Assembly (NCBI GenBank): GCA_947175225.1
Contig: CAMWLX010000205.1
Span: forward strand, 1 to 6,490
Reading direction: 5' to 3'
DNA: 6,490 bases
DNA from: an uncultured Porphyromonadaceae bacterium
GTDB lineage: Bacteria > Bacteroidota > Bacteroidia > Bacteroidales > Muribaculaceae
Position numbers and translations under genes: made by a program. Below are positions 1 through 6,284 of the stretch, one piece after another; position 1 is the stretch's first letter; each line of letters starts with the position of its first letter. The notes under the pieces were generated by a model. That model had not been told where the DNA came from and ran no database searches. It was given only the letters and a program-made list of their open reading frames with translations.

Positions 1-2
1 TC

Positions 3-935
3 ATCTACCTTCGCAAAATAATTGCGATAGGGATACTTGGCGCAGCTTTAGCATCCTGCAGCACAGGAATTGAGAGCACCAAGCCAATAAAGATGAATAA
101 AGAAGATGTGAAATTGATGGCTAAGAGCGAAGAACAAAAATTAGCAGAAAGCTTACAAGGGCTACCCCTCTCTGCATGGGAGAAAGGGAAAAGGTTTCTT
201 GCCATGTCTGACCGCACCTTCTATATTTTTGAACCAACGGGATCGATTTCTGACCCTGACAAGGAATCATTGTCAGGAAAAATCCTCACATACGAAGGGT
301 TGGACACACACGTCAACCCGGATTTGAAAGATGAATGCGTGATTATATTCTCCGACGGCTCAAACATCTTCCGCTACAGGACTAAAAAATCGACAGCGGA
401 AGCCATGTCTGAAATCGACAGCAGCAAATTGCCGTTGCTTTCAGATTTAGACCTGGTAGAGAGTTGGAAAGAAAAATTGAAGGGATCTGCTTTATGGACA
501 AAGAGCAATCTATGGTATGATAAATCCGGAAATAGACAGAACGGATTGAAATTTGCCAAAGTCACAGTTTCTGATGTCTTACCTACAACAGGAGACTTTC
601 CGATGCAAGTCATGATAACAGGACCCGGTGGAGAAGAAGCGTTCTTGCAAATGAACTACACATCAGATCAACACGACAGCAGAAACTTTGCAGCCATCTT
701 TTCACTATCTGATCCTAAACGAAGATACCCGCAGATAAGCGAAGAGAATTGGGCACTCATACAGAAAGGCAAAGTTGGATTGGGGATGACAAAAGAGGAA
801 TGCAAACTTGCCATAGGAAATCCTGACGAACTGCGCACCGGGCATAACAGGGTTCAGACAATGGACATCTGGCAATACTCAGACGGCACTTACCTCTTCT
901 TTACTGACGGACTGCTAAATGAATTCAGACAATGA
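3..935 (+). CDS. Lipoprotein of unknown function with C-terminal SmpA/BamE-like domain (5' end off window)
   Basis: The open frame runs to the left edge with no stop. Upstream of the first ATG (position 93) it encodes a basic start (YLRK), a hydrophobic stretch and the lipobox LASC, with the lipid-modified cysteine at 57-59. This is a type II signal peptide, so the ATG at 93 is internal and the real start lies just outside the window; 310 codons are visible. After the cysteine comes S-T-G-I-E, not an acidic run, so a surface-export signal is not evident and the protein may face the periplasm. The middle part (WEKGKRFLAMSDRTFYIF, then LWTKSNLWYDKSGNR) is not assigned to a family with confidence. 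The last 60 residues (KGKVGLGMTKEECKLAIGNP, then WQYSDGTYLFF) resemble the SmpA/OmlA fold of BamE, a protein-contact module. It is too long and different to be BamE itself. The stop codon overlaps the murB start by 4 bp, which suggests co-expression. The lipoprotein call is firm; its function is unknown. Confidence 0.85.
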   Translation: MYLRKIIAIGILGAALASCSTGIESTKPIKMNKEDVKLMAKSEEQKLAESLQGLPLSAWEKGKRFLAMSDRTFYIFEPTGSISDPDKESLSGKILTYEGLDTHVNPDLKDECVIIFSDGSNIFRYRTKKSTAEAMSEIDSSKLPLLSDLDLVESWKEKLKGSALWTKSNLWYDKSGNRQNGLKFAKVTVSDVLPTTGDFPMQVMITGPGGEEAFLQMNYTSDQHDSRNFAAIFSLSDPKRRYPQISEENWALIQKGKVGLGMTKEECKLAIGNPDELRTGHNRVQTMDIWQYSDGTYLFFTDGLLNEFRQ

Positions 936-2722
936 GAATCGAATATAATAAAGACCTTACGGAACTCACCACCTTCAAGGTAGCTGCGAAGGCTGCAATA
1001 TATGCAGAATATGAAGATGAGAAAGAACTACTGAAATTGAGCCGCACACCTGAATTCATCGACAATGAACACCTGCATATAGGAAGCGGATCGAATTTAC
1101 TATTTTTAAATACTTTCAAAGGCTTAGTGCTTCATTCGCGTATCAAGGGAATACGAAAATATGTCAAGGATAAGGACACTGTCTTCGTCATAGCAGGAGC
1201 CGGCGAGAAATGGACTGACCTTGTAGATTGGTGTATTAGCCATGGAATAGCCGGACTTGAGAATATGGCTGGGATTCCGGGAGAAGTCGGTGCGTCGGCT
1301 GTGCAAAATGTCGGTGCATACGGTGCAGAAGCCGGAGATTTTATTCATTCAGTGGTTTGCTTCGATGTTGAAACGCGCACTACAGTGACCCTTATGCAAA
1401 AAGACTGCCAATTTGGATATCGGGATTCCGTTTTCAAACATAAAGCAAAGGGAAAGCTAATAGTGACTCAAGTCAGCTATCGACTAAAGTATGACACTCG
1501 AGCTAATAATCTTGAGTATGCTCCACTGAAAGATTTTGCTGAGAAACTTGGGAGAAGACCTACAATATGGGAATTGGCGGAAGAAGTGGTACGACTTCGC
1601 GACAGTAAATTGCCCAATCCTTCAGAAATCGGAAGTGCGGGATCATTTTTCAAAAATCCCGAACCTAACAAATACTTTTTTGAGCAAGAAATCCTTGCGA
1701 GAGTAAATGACATTCCAACATATCCTTCGAGCGAGGAAGGGAAAGTCAAACTTTCAGGAGCATGGCTTATAGACCATGCCGGGCTCAAGGGATATCGGAT
1801 AGGAGGGGCTGAAGTGTGGCAGAAACAGCCGCTTGTGATAGCCAACATTGGGGGTGCCACAGGTAAAGATGTAGCAGAAGTTGCAGCTCATGTCATAGAG
1901 ACCGTAAAGCTAAAATATGGGATTGAGCTTCATCCTGAAGTCAACTATATAGACTCGACAATCAAGGTCACTTTTCTTGGGACAGGCACATCCAAAGGAA
2001 TACCGGAGATTGGATGCACTTGCCACACATGCACGTCGCGAGATCCCAAAGATAAGAGATTGAGGGCTTCTGTGCTTGTGGAGACTCACGGAATGAGAAT
2101 TCTTATAGATGCTTCGCCAGACTTACGTCAACAAGCACTCCGGTTTGGACTAAGCCAGCTTGACGCCATTCTGCTTACTCATCAGCATTACGACCATGTA
2201 GGAGGAATAGATGATGTGCGTCCATTCTGTGCAGAAAAAGACCTTCCAATATACACAAACCATCAGACTGCAAAAGACCTACGCACCCGAGTGGACTACT
2301 GTTTCCGCCCACATCCCTATCCGGGAATCCCCAAACTTGACTTGCAGGAGATGGAAAACGGACCCTTCTTGATCAACGGTCTGAAAGTGACTCCTGTTGA
2401 AGTGATGCATGGAAAGCTCCCAATATATGGATATAGGGTAGGAGATTTTGCATACGTGACTGATGCCAAGACAATCTCAGAAAGCGAAAAAGAAAAATTG
2501 ATGGGATTGGAAGTACTCGTATTGAATTGCCTTAGAATAAATACTCCGCATTTTGCGCATCTAATACTTCCTGGAGCACTCGAACTCATCGAAGAGCTGA
2601 AACCTAAACGCTGCTATCTGACACATGCCTGCCATATGCTTGGACGGCACGAAGAAGTTAGCAAGATTCTGCCTCCGGGAGTAGAATATGCCTATGACGG
2701 AGAAACAATAACAATTGCATAA
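932..2722 (+). CDS. murB: MurB (UDP-N-acetylmuramate dehydrogenase) fused to PhnP-like metallo-beta-lactamase-fold hydrolase
   Basis: A 596-residue protein made of two complete enzymes. Residues 1-340 are a full-length MurB, the cytoplasmic FAD enzyme that uses NADPH to reduce UDP-GlcNAc-enolpyruvate to UDP-MurNAc. Visible are the FAD-site GSGSNLL (51-57), IPGEVGASAVQNVGAYG (115-131), YRDSVFK with Arg164, GSFFKNP with proton-donor Ser238, and HPEVNYI with Glu336. This is the E. coli-like type I form, and E. coli MurB is about 340 residues. Residues 344-596 are an MBL-fold hydrolase. They start with VTFLGTGTSKG, then Cys362, Cys364 and Cys367, then THQHYDH (His417, His419, Asp421, His422), His493, Asp511, His565 and His568. 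These match both the catalytic metal site and the structural zinc site of PhnP cyclic phosphodiesterase. The hydrolase substrate is unknown; no phn genes are nearby. The linker is only about three residues. There is no ATG between codons 155 and 388, so the hydrolase has no obvious start of its own. The ATG at 932 overlaps the upstream stop. Confidence 0.93.
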   Translation: MRIEYNKDLTELTTFKVAAKAAIYAEYEDEKELLKLSRTPEFIDNEHLHIGSGSNLLFLNTFKGLVLHSRIKGIRKYVKDKDTVFVIAGAGEKWTDLVDWCISHGIAGLENMAGIPGEVGASAVQNVGAYGAEAGDFIHSVVCFDVETRTTVTLMQKDCQFGYRDSVFKHKAKGKLIVTQVSYRLKYDTRANNLEYAPLKDFAEKLGRRPTIWELAEEVVRLRDSKLPNPSEIGSAGSFFKNPEPNKYFFEQEILARVNDIPTYPSSEEGKVKLSGAWLIDHAGLKGYRIGGAEVWQKQPLVIANIGGATGKDVAEVAAHVIETVKLKYGIELHPEVNYIDSTIKVTFLGTGTSKGIPEIGCTCHTCTSRDPKDKRLRASVLVETHGMRILIDASPDLRQQALRFGLSQLDAILLTHQHYDHVGGIDDVRPFCAEKDLPIYTNHQTAKDLRTRVDYCFRPHPYPGIPKLDLQEMENGPFLINGLKVTPVEVMHGKLPIYGYRVGDFAYVTDAKTISESEKEKLMGLEVLVLNCLRINTPHFAHLILPGALELIEELKPKRCYLTHACHMLGRHEEVSKILPPGVEYAYDGETITIA

Positions 2723-2751
2723 TGCACAATTCATAATGAATTACGCAATTG
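2712..2751. repeat. Nested AT-rich inverted repeat after murB
   Basis: Outer arms CAATTGC (2712-2718) and GCAATTG (2745-2751) enclose inner arms AATTCAT (2728-2734) and ATGAATT (2736-2742) around one central base. The unpaired parts are unequal (9 and 2 bases). The outer left arm lies in the last codons of the upstream gene. The stem is AT-rich and has no following U-tract, so it is not a standard intrinsic terminator. It may still slow transcription or protect the 3' end of the mRNA, or be a remnant of a small palindromic intergenic repeat. The symmetry is directly visible; any role is inferred. Confidence 0.4.
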
Positions 2752-2815
2752 AAAATGCATTTGTGAAAGTCTACTGAAATTTTGATTATATACTTAAAAC
2801 AAAATCTTATACATC

Positions 2816-4159
2816 ATGAACAACGGAAACTTTTCCCTAAAGGTCAGACTCGCCATAATGAGTTTTTTGGAATTTGCTGTTTGGGGAGCCTACCTTACTT
2901 CTCTTGGCAACTATTTGGGACGTGTTGGCTTAGCCAACGATATCAAATGGTTTTATGCCATTCAAGGTATAGTATCAATCTTCATGCCGGCAATCATCGG
3001 CATCATAGCTGACCGCTGGATCCATGCCCAGCGCATGCTGAGCCTTTGCCACCTCCTTGCAGGCGTTTTCATGGGAGCAGCCGGAATCTACGGTATGATG
3101 GCTGGCGACGACGTGCAGTTTCATACGATATTCTGGTTTTATACTCTATCGGTAGCTTTCTTTATGCCGACAATTGGACTAAGCAACTCAGTAGCTTACT
3201 CAGCGCTTACAAAAGCCGGACTTGACACGGTGAAAGAGTTTCCTCCTATCAGAGTATTCGGCACAGTTGGCTTCATCTGCGCGATGCTTTTTGTCAACTT
3301 CACCCAATATCAGACCAATTATTGCCAGCTCATCACGTCGGCAATACTAAGCGGAGCACTGTGCATATATGCTTTGACGCTCCCCGACTGCCCAACCAAC
3401 AAAGCAACTTCAAATTCCATCTCTGATATGCTTGGCTTAAAAGCATTCTCTCTCTTCAAGCAAAAGAAAATGGCTGTATTCTTTATATTTTCCATGCTCC
3501 TTGGAGTCAGCCTTCAAATCACCAATGGCTATGGCAACGTCTTCATAACATCATTCAAAGATGTAGCAGAATTTGCCAACACTTGGGGAGCCCAGAATGC
3601 CAATGCGTTGATTTCTTTGTCGCAGATGTCTGAGACACTTTGCATTCTGCTCATCCCATTCTTCTTGAAGCGTATCGGCATTAAGGGGATGATGTTGATG
3701 TCTATGTTTGCTTGGGTAGGAAGGTTCGGATTTTTTGGACTTGGCAATCCCGGCGACCTCGTATGGCTTTTCATCTTGTCAATGATAGTATATGGAATAG
3801 CATTTGACTTCTTCAACGTATCAGGATCGCTATATGTCGACCAGGAGACCGATCCATCGATCAGAAGCAGTGCCCAGGGGCTCTTTATGATTATGACCAA
3901 TGGCCTTGGAGCCACAATAGGCACATTGAGTGCAGGTGCTATCCTTGAGAAATTTGTATTCACCCAACAGGCAGGAATTCCTCAGATAGACGGGTGGCAT
4001 ACCAGCTGGCTTATCTTTGCGGGATATGCCTTTGTAGTAGGAGTCTTGTTCGCTCTTATATTTAAGGAAAACAGGAAAGAAAAAATCAGCAAGAGTGAAG
4101 CCGCTGAAAAGAATGGTCTGGCGGCAGGAGGAATAATCGACGATAAAGACCAGATATGA
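2816..4159 (+). CDS. nupG: NupG-type nucleoside:H+ symporter (MFS, NHS family)
   Basis: A 447-residue inner-membrane transporter that imports nucleosides with protons. It follows E. coli NupG nearly end to end: the N-terminus (SLKVRLAIMSFLEFAVWGAY against the NupG start), GIIADRW (62-68), FPPIRVFGTVGFI (142-154), MAVFFIFSMLLGVSLQITN (219-237), SLSQMSETL (267-275), IVYGIAFDFFNVSGS (324-338), RSSAQG (350-355) and WLIFAGY (398-404). About twelve hydrophobic segments are visible, as expected for the major facilitator superfamily; E. coli NupG has 418 residues. The extra length is mostly a charged, probably cytoplasmic tail after residue 416. The ATG at 2816 is chosen because it gives the N-terminus that aligns with NupG; the next in-frame ATG (2858) would cut into the first helix. 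No clear Shine-Dalgarno is seen. The stop overlaps the rsmE start by 4 bp (ATGA), so the two are probably one transcript. Which nucleosides are carried cannot be read from the sequence. Confidence 0.93.
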   Translation: MNNGNFSLKVRLAIMSFLEFAVWGAYLTSLGNYLGRVGLANDIKWFYAIQGIVSIFMPAIIGIIADRWIHAQRMLSLCHLLAGVFMGAAGIYGMMAGDDVQFHTIFWFYTLSVAFFMPTIGLSNSVAYSALTKAGLDTVKEFPPIRVFGTVGFICAMLFVNFTQYQTNYCQLITSAILSGALCIYALTLPDCPTNKATSNSISDMLGLKAFSLFKQKKMAVFFIFSMLLGVSLQITNGYGNVFITSFKDVAEFANTWGAQNANALISLSQMSETLCILLIPFFLKRIGIKGMMLMSMFAWVGRFGFFGLGNPGDLVWLFILSMIVYGIAFDFFNVSGSLYVDQETDPSIRSSAQGLFMIMTNGLGATIGTLSAGAILEKFVFTQQAGIPQIDGWHTSWLIFAGYAFVVGVLFALIFKENRKEKISKSEAAEKNGLAAGGIIDDKDQI

Positions 4160-4866
4160 TTCAGTTTTATGCCCCAGATATAGAAGCGACAGGAGTGCTC
4201 CCGGAAGCTGAATCCGGGCACTGCTGCCGTGTGCTAAGGATGAAAGAAGGGGATAAGATATTTGTCACAGATGGCAAAGGCCACCGATTCGAATGTCAGA
4301 TTCTTGATGCTCATCCAAAACATACAACAATAGAAATTCTCACCGTGGAGGAAATAAAGCCATGGTGGGGATTTCAGCTTGAACTATGCGTTGCCCCGTC
4401 GAAAAACGCCGACAGAATGGAATGGCTTGTAGAAAAAGCTGTTGAGATTGGCGTCGACAAAATCACTTTAATGAAATGCCGGAGGAGTGAACGGAAAACA
4501 CTTCGCACTGAGCGGCTTGAGAAAATAGCGATATCCGCGATGAACCAGTCTTTGAAAGTCAATAAGCCTGAGATATCCCTACCAATTGACTTTAAAGATA
4601 TTATCAACGATGGATTCAGCGGATTCAAATGCCTTGGATATTGCGATGATGCATATCCCCTACTCAGTTTTGCAAACGAATACAAGGGAGGCAATGTCAG
4701 AATCCTTATCGGGCCAGAGGGAGACTTCAGTCCGGAAGAAGTGAGCATGGCTGTTGAGAAAGGCTATTTGCCTGTAACGTTTGGGGGCAGCCGCCTCCGA
4801 TTGGAAACAGCTGCCCTCTATGCATGCGTGGCTGCCCACGTAATGGGCGATATAGTTGAAAATTAA
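4156..4866 (+). CDS. rsmE: 16S rRNA (uracil1498-N3)-methyltransferase RsmE
   Basis: A 236-residue SPOUT-class methyltransferase that uses S-adenosylmethionine to make m3U1498 in helix 44 of 16S rRNA on the assembled 30S subunit. The N-terminal PUA-like part has H-C-C-R-V-L-R (22-28) and GDKIFVTDGKG (32-42). The catalytic part has KNADRMEWLVEKAVEIGV (83-100), the MNQSLK segment (129-134, equivalent to the usual A-x-x-Q-S/C-x-R), IGPEGDFSPEE (185-195) and the knot motif RLRLETAA (213-220). Length is normal for the family. Two motif positions differ from the enterobacterial form: PEGD for PEGG, and LRLETA for LRTETA or similar. Both lie in conserved parts but do not look damaging. The start is set by the ATGA overlap with the nupG stop, which suggests translational coupling. 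The stop TAA (4864-4866) interlocks with the stop of the convergent channel gene. Confidence 0.95.
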   Translation: MIQFYAPDIEATGVLPEAESGHCCRVLRMKEGDKIFVTDGKGHRFECQILDAHPKHTTIEILTVEEIKPWWGFQLELCVAPSKNADRMEWLVEKAVEIGVDKITLMKCRRSERKTLRTERLEKIAISAMNQSLKVNKPEISLPIDFKDIINDGFSGFKCLGYCDDAYPLLSFANEYKGGNVRILIGPEGDFSPEEVSMAVEKGYLPVTFGGSRLRLETAALYACVAAHVMGDIVEN

Positions 4867-6284
4867 GATTTCGGATCGTTGATAATCATAGGTGTGGGAA
4901 GACCGAATACGCTTTCCCCGGCTGGAAGCTGACGGCTCATGACTCCTTCAAGCACTGTAGCACGGCTCGACTCGTTCTCGAATACGAATAGATTGAACTT
5001 GGTGAGCATAACAGCCACATGCTCAAACACGGCCGACTGTATTCCCTCATATGGAATCCATGCAGAAGTGCTTGTGAAGCAATACACTTGGAATGGAATA
5101 CCGTTTTGAGACTGCTGAAGAGTGTTGACAAAAAGATCATCGACATGAGAAATATTGGGATTAGCGAGCAGCCACATCTTCATGTAAGCCCGGAACATGC
5201 CGAGGTTCGTATCGATAGTGCCATCGGCAAGCCCTTCCGGATTATTGACGCAATATTCCTTGCCGGCAGCCTTCTGAGCTTGCTTCTTTTCAATCCAATC
5301 TTTCATGAGAGGAATTTCAGAAATCTTGGCAATCAGATCAGGAGTAGCCTCCACCACACTTTCACTGTCGATCAGATAGGTACGGGCGATGCGTCGGGTA
5401 TTGCTTTCCTGCATAGGACGATATGTAGTGAAAGTTCCACTGATTAGATTATAAGGAGGGACTGATGAGACAGTCTTGTCCCAATTCTGAATCTTAACCT
5501 CGGTAAGAGAGACCTCAAGCACAGTACCGTTAGCATTAGTGCCATCTACTGCTATCCAGTCGCCTACATGGACCGAATCATTCTCTGAAAGCTGCACACC
5601 TGCTACCAGACCAAGGATAGAGTCTTTGAAAATCAACATCAAAACAGATGCAAAAACACCTAAGCCGGCGAGAAGAGTCCCGGGAGACTTGTCGACAATA
5701 ATGGAGACAGCCACTATGGCAAAGAGGATCCAAATCAGACCGCATATCAATTGCACCAGACCTTTGAGAGGGAGGTGCTTTTTATTTTCTCTCTTATCGA
5801 CGTGATTCCATACAATATAAGTGACAATCGTCAGGCATCGAGCAACTATAAAAGCGAGGAAAATCCAAGTGGCACGCGATAGCCAATTGCTGAGCCCGGA
5901 ATGCTGCTGCATTGTGAACTGGATGAAGATCAAGAAGTAGAGAGCCGGAATGATCCTTGAAATCTTATGGAAGAAACCAGCATTCCTTAGATCTGCATAG
6001 ATAGGATTTTTCCATCGCTTTCCTACTTGATTGACGATAAAGAGGATTACCAACTGGGTAATATAACCGATACCCCATGAGATGGCAAACACTAAAATAG
6101 AATAGACCCAAAGTTCGAGAGTAGGATGATGAGAAAGACCGAAAAGATTGAAAATCCAATCGACAATATTCATGATCATACGGGCTACAGCATAAGTGCC
6201 TTCTTCAGTTCCGAGCATATTGACAGTCGGAAGCTTATCCGCCAATTCAGTGGGTATGGCACAAAGGATTGTTGAAATATTCAT
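4863..6284 (-). CDS. ybdG: YbdG/MscM-type small-conductance mechanosensitive channel
   Basis: A 473-residue inner-membrane channel of the MscS superfamily, in the YbdG (miniconductance, osmotic stress) branch. Five membrane segments can be placed near residues 58-86, 109-125, 135-160, 175-197 and 203-220; the last is the pore-lining helix. The signature follows: LPLKG (171-175), SPGTLLAGLGVFASVLMLIF (200-219), DSILGLVAGVQLSENDSVHV (221-240), GDWIAVDG (241-248), GTVLEVSLTEVKIQNWDKTV (253-272) and PPYNLISGTF (276-285). The cytoplasmic domain has LGMFRAYMKMWLLANPNI (361-378) and GIPFQVYCFTSTSAWIPYE (395-413), both typical of YbdG. E. coli YbdG has 415 residues; the extra length is about 50 N-terminal residues with an amphipathic stretch, plus a Lys/Gln-rich insert near 331-358. 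The chosen start (CAT at 6282-6284) gives the longest frame; Met23, Met36 or Met38 are alternatives that would leave the helices intact. The leader is A-rich with no Shine-Dalgarno. Converges on rsmE with no gap. Confidence 0.93.
   Translation of the reverse strand: MNISTILCAIPTELADKLPTVNMLGTEEGTYAVARMIMNIVDWIFNLFGLSHHPTLELWVYSILVFAISWGIGYITQLVILFIVNQVGKRWKNPIYADLRNAGFFHKISRIIPALYFLIFIQFTMQQHSGLSNWLSRATWIFLAFIVARCLTIVTYIVWNHVDKRENKKHLPLKGLVQLICGLIWILFAIVAVSIIVDKSPGTLLAGLGVFASVLMLIFKDSILGLVAGVQLSENDSVHVGDWIAVDGTNANGTVLEVSLTEVKIQNWDKTVSSVPPYNLISGTFTTYRPMQESNTRRIARTYLIDSESVVEATPDLIAKISEIPLMKDWIEKKQAQKAAGKEYCVNNPEGLADGTIDTNLGMFRAYMKMWLLANPNISHVDDLFVNTLQQSQNGIPFQVYCFTSTSAWIPYEGIQSAVFEHVAVMLTKFNLFVFENESSRATVLEGVMSRQLPAGESVFGLPTPMIINDPKS

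Noticed and set aside
93..935. Lipoprotein gene starting at the ATG at 93
   Set aside because: This start would drop the visible signal peptide and lipobox encoded in the same frame just upstream; the true start is off the left edge.
1477..1860. 127-codon minus-strand frame inside murB
   Set aside because: It lies entirely opposite the well-supported MurB domain and has no recognisable domain.
1949..1952. MurB-hydrolase fusion as a sequencing frameshift
   Set aside because: A TA-run error is possible, but restoring the TA leaves the hydrolase with no ATG, GTG or TTG start near its first motif, so a true fusion is the simpler reading.
2736..2777. 13-codon mini frame (MNYAIENAFVKVY) in the murB-nupG gap
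   Set aside because: Too short, no ribosome-binding signal, and no attenuator-like structure after it; expected by chance.
2760..2815. Bacteroidota-type promoter (-33 TTTG, -7 TAnnTTTG) for nupG
   Set aside because: TTTG occurs at 2760-2763 and AAATTTTG at 2777-2784, but the 13-base gap is too short and the second box lacks the TA. Suggestive only.
2782..3012. 76-codon plus-strand frame overlapping the nupG start
   Set aside because: It is out of frame with the well-matched NupG N-terminus and is low-complexity shadow translation.
3529..3963. 144-codon minus-strand frame inside nupG
   Set aside because: It is a shadow of a strongly conserved transporter and its translation has no family features.
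5019..5447. 142-codon plus-strand frame opposite the channel gene
   Set aside because: It overlaps conserved YbdG sequence throughout and has no recognisable motif.
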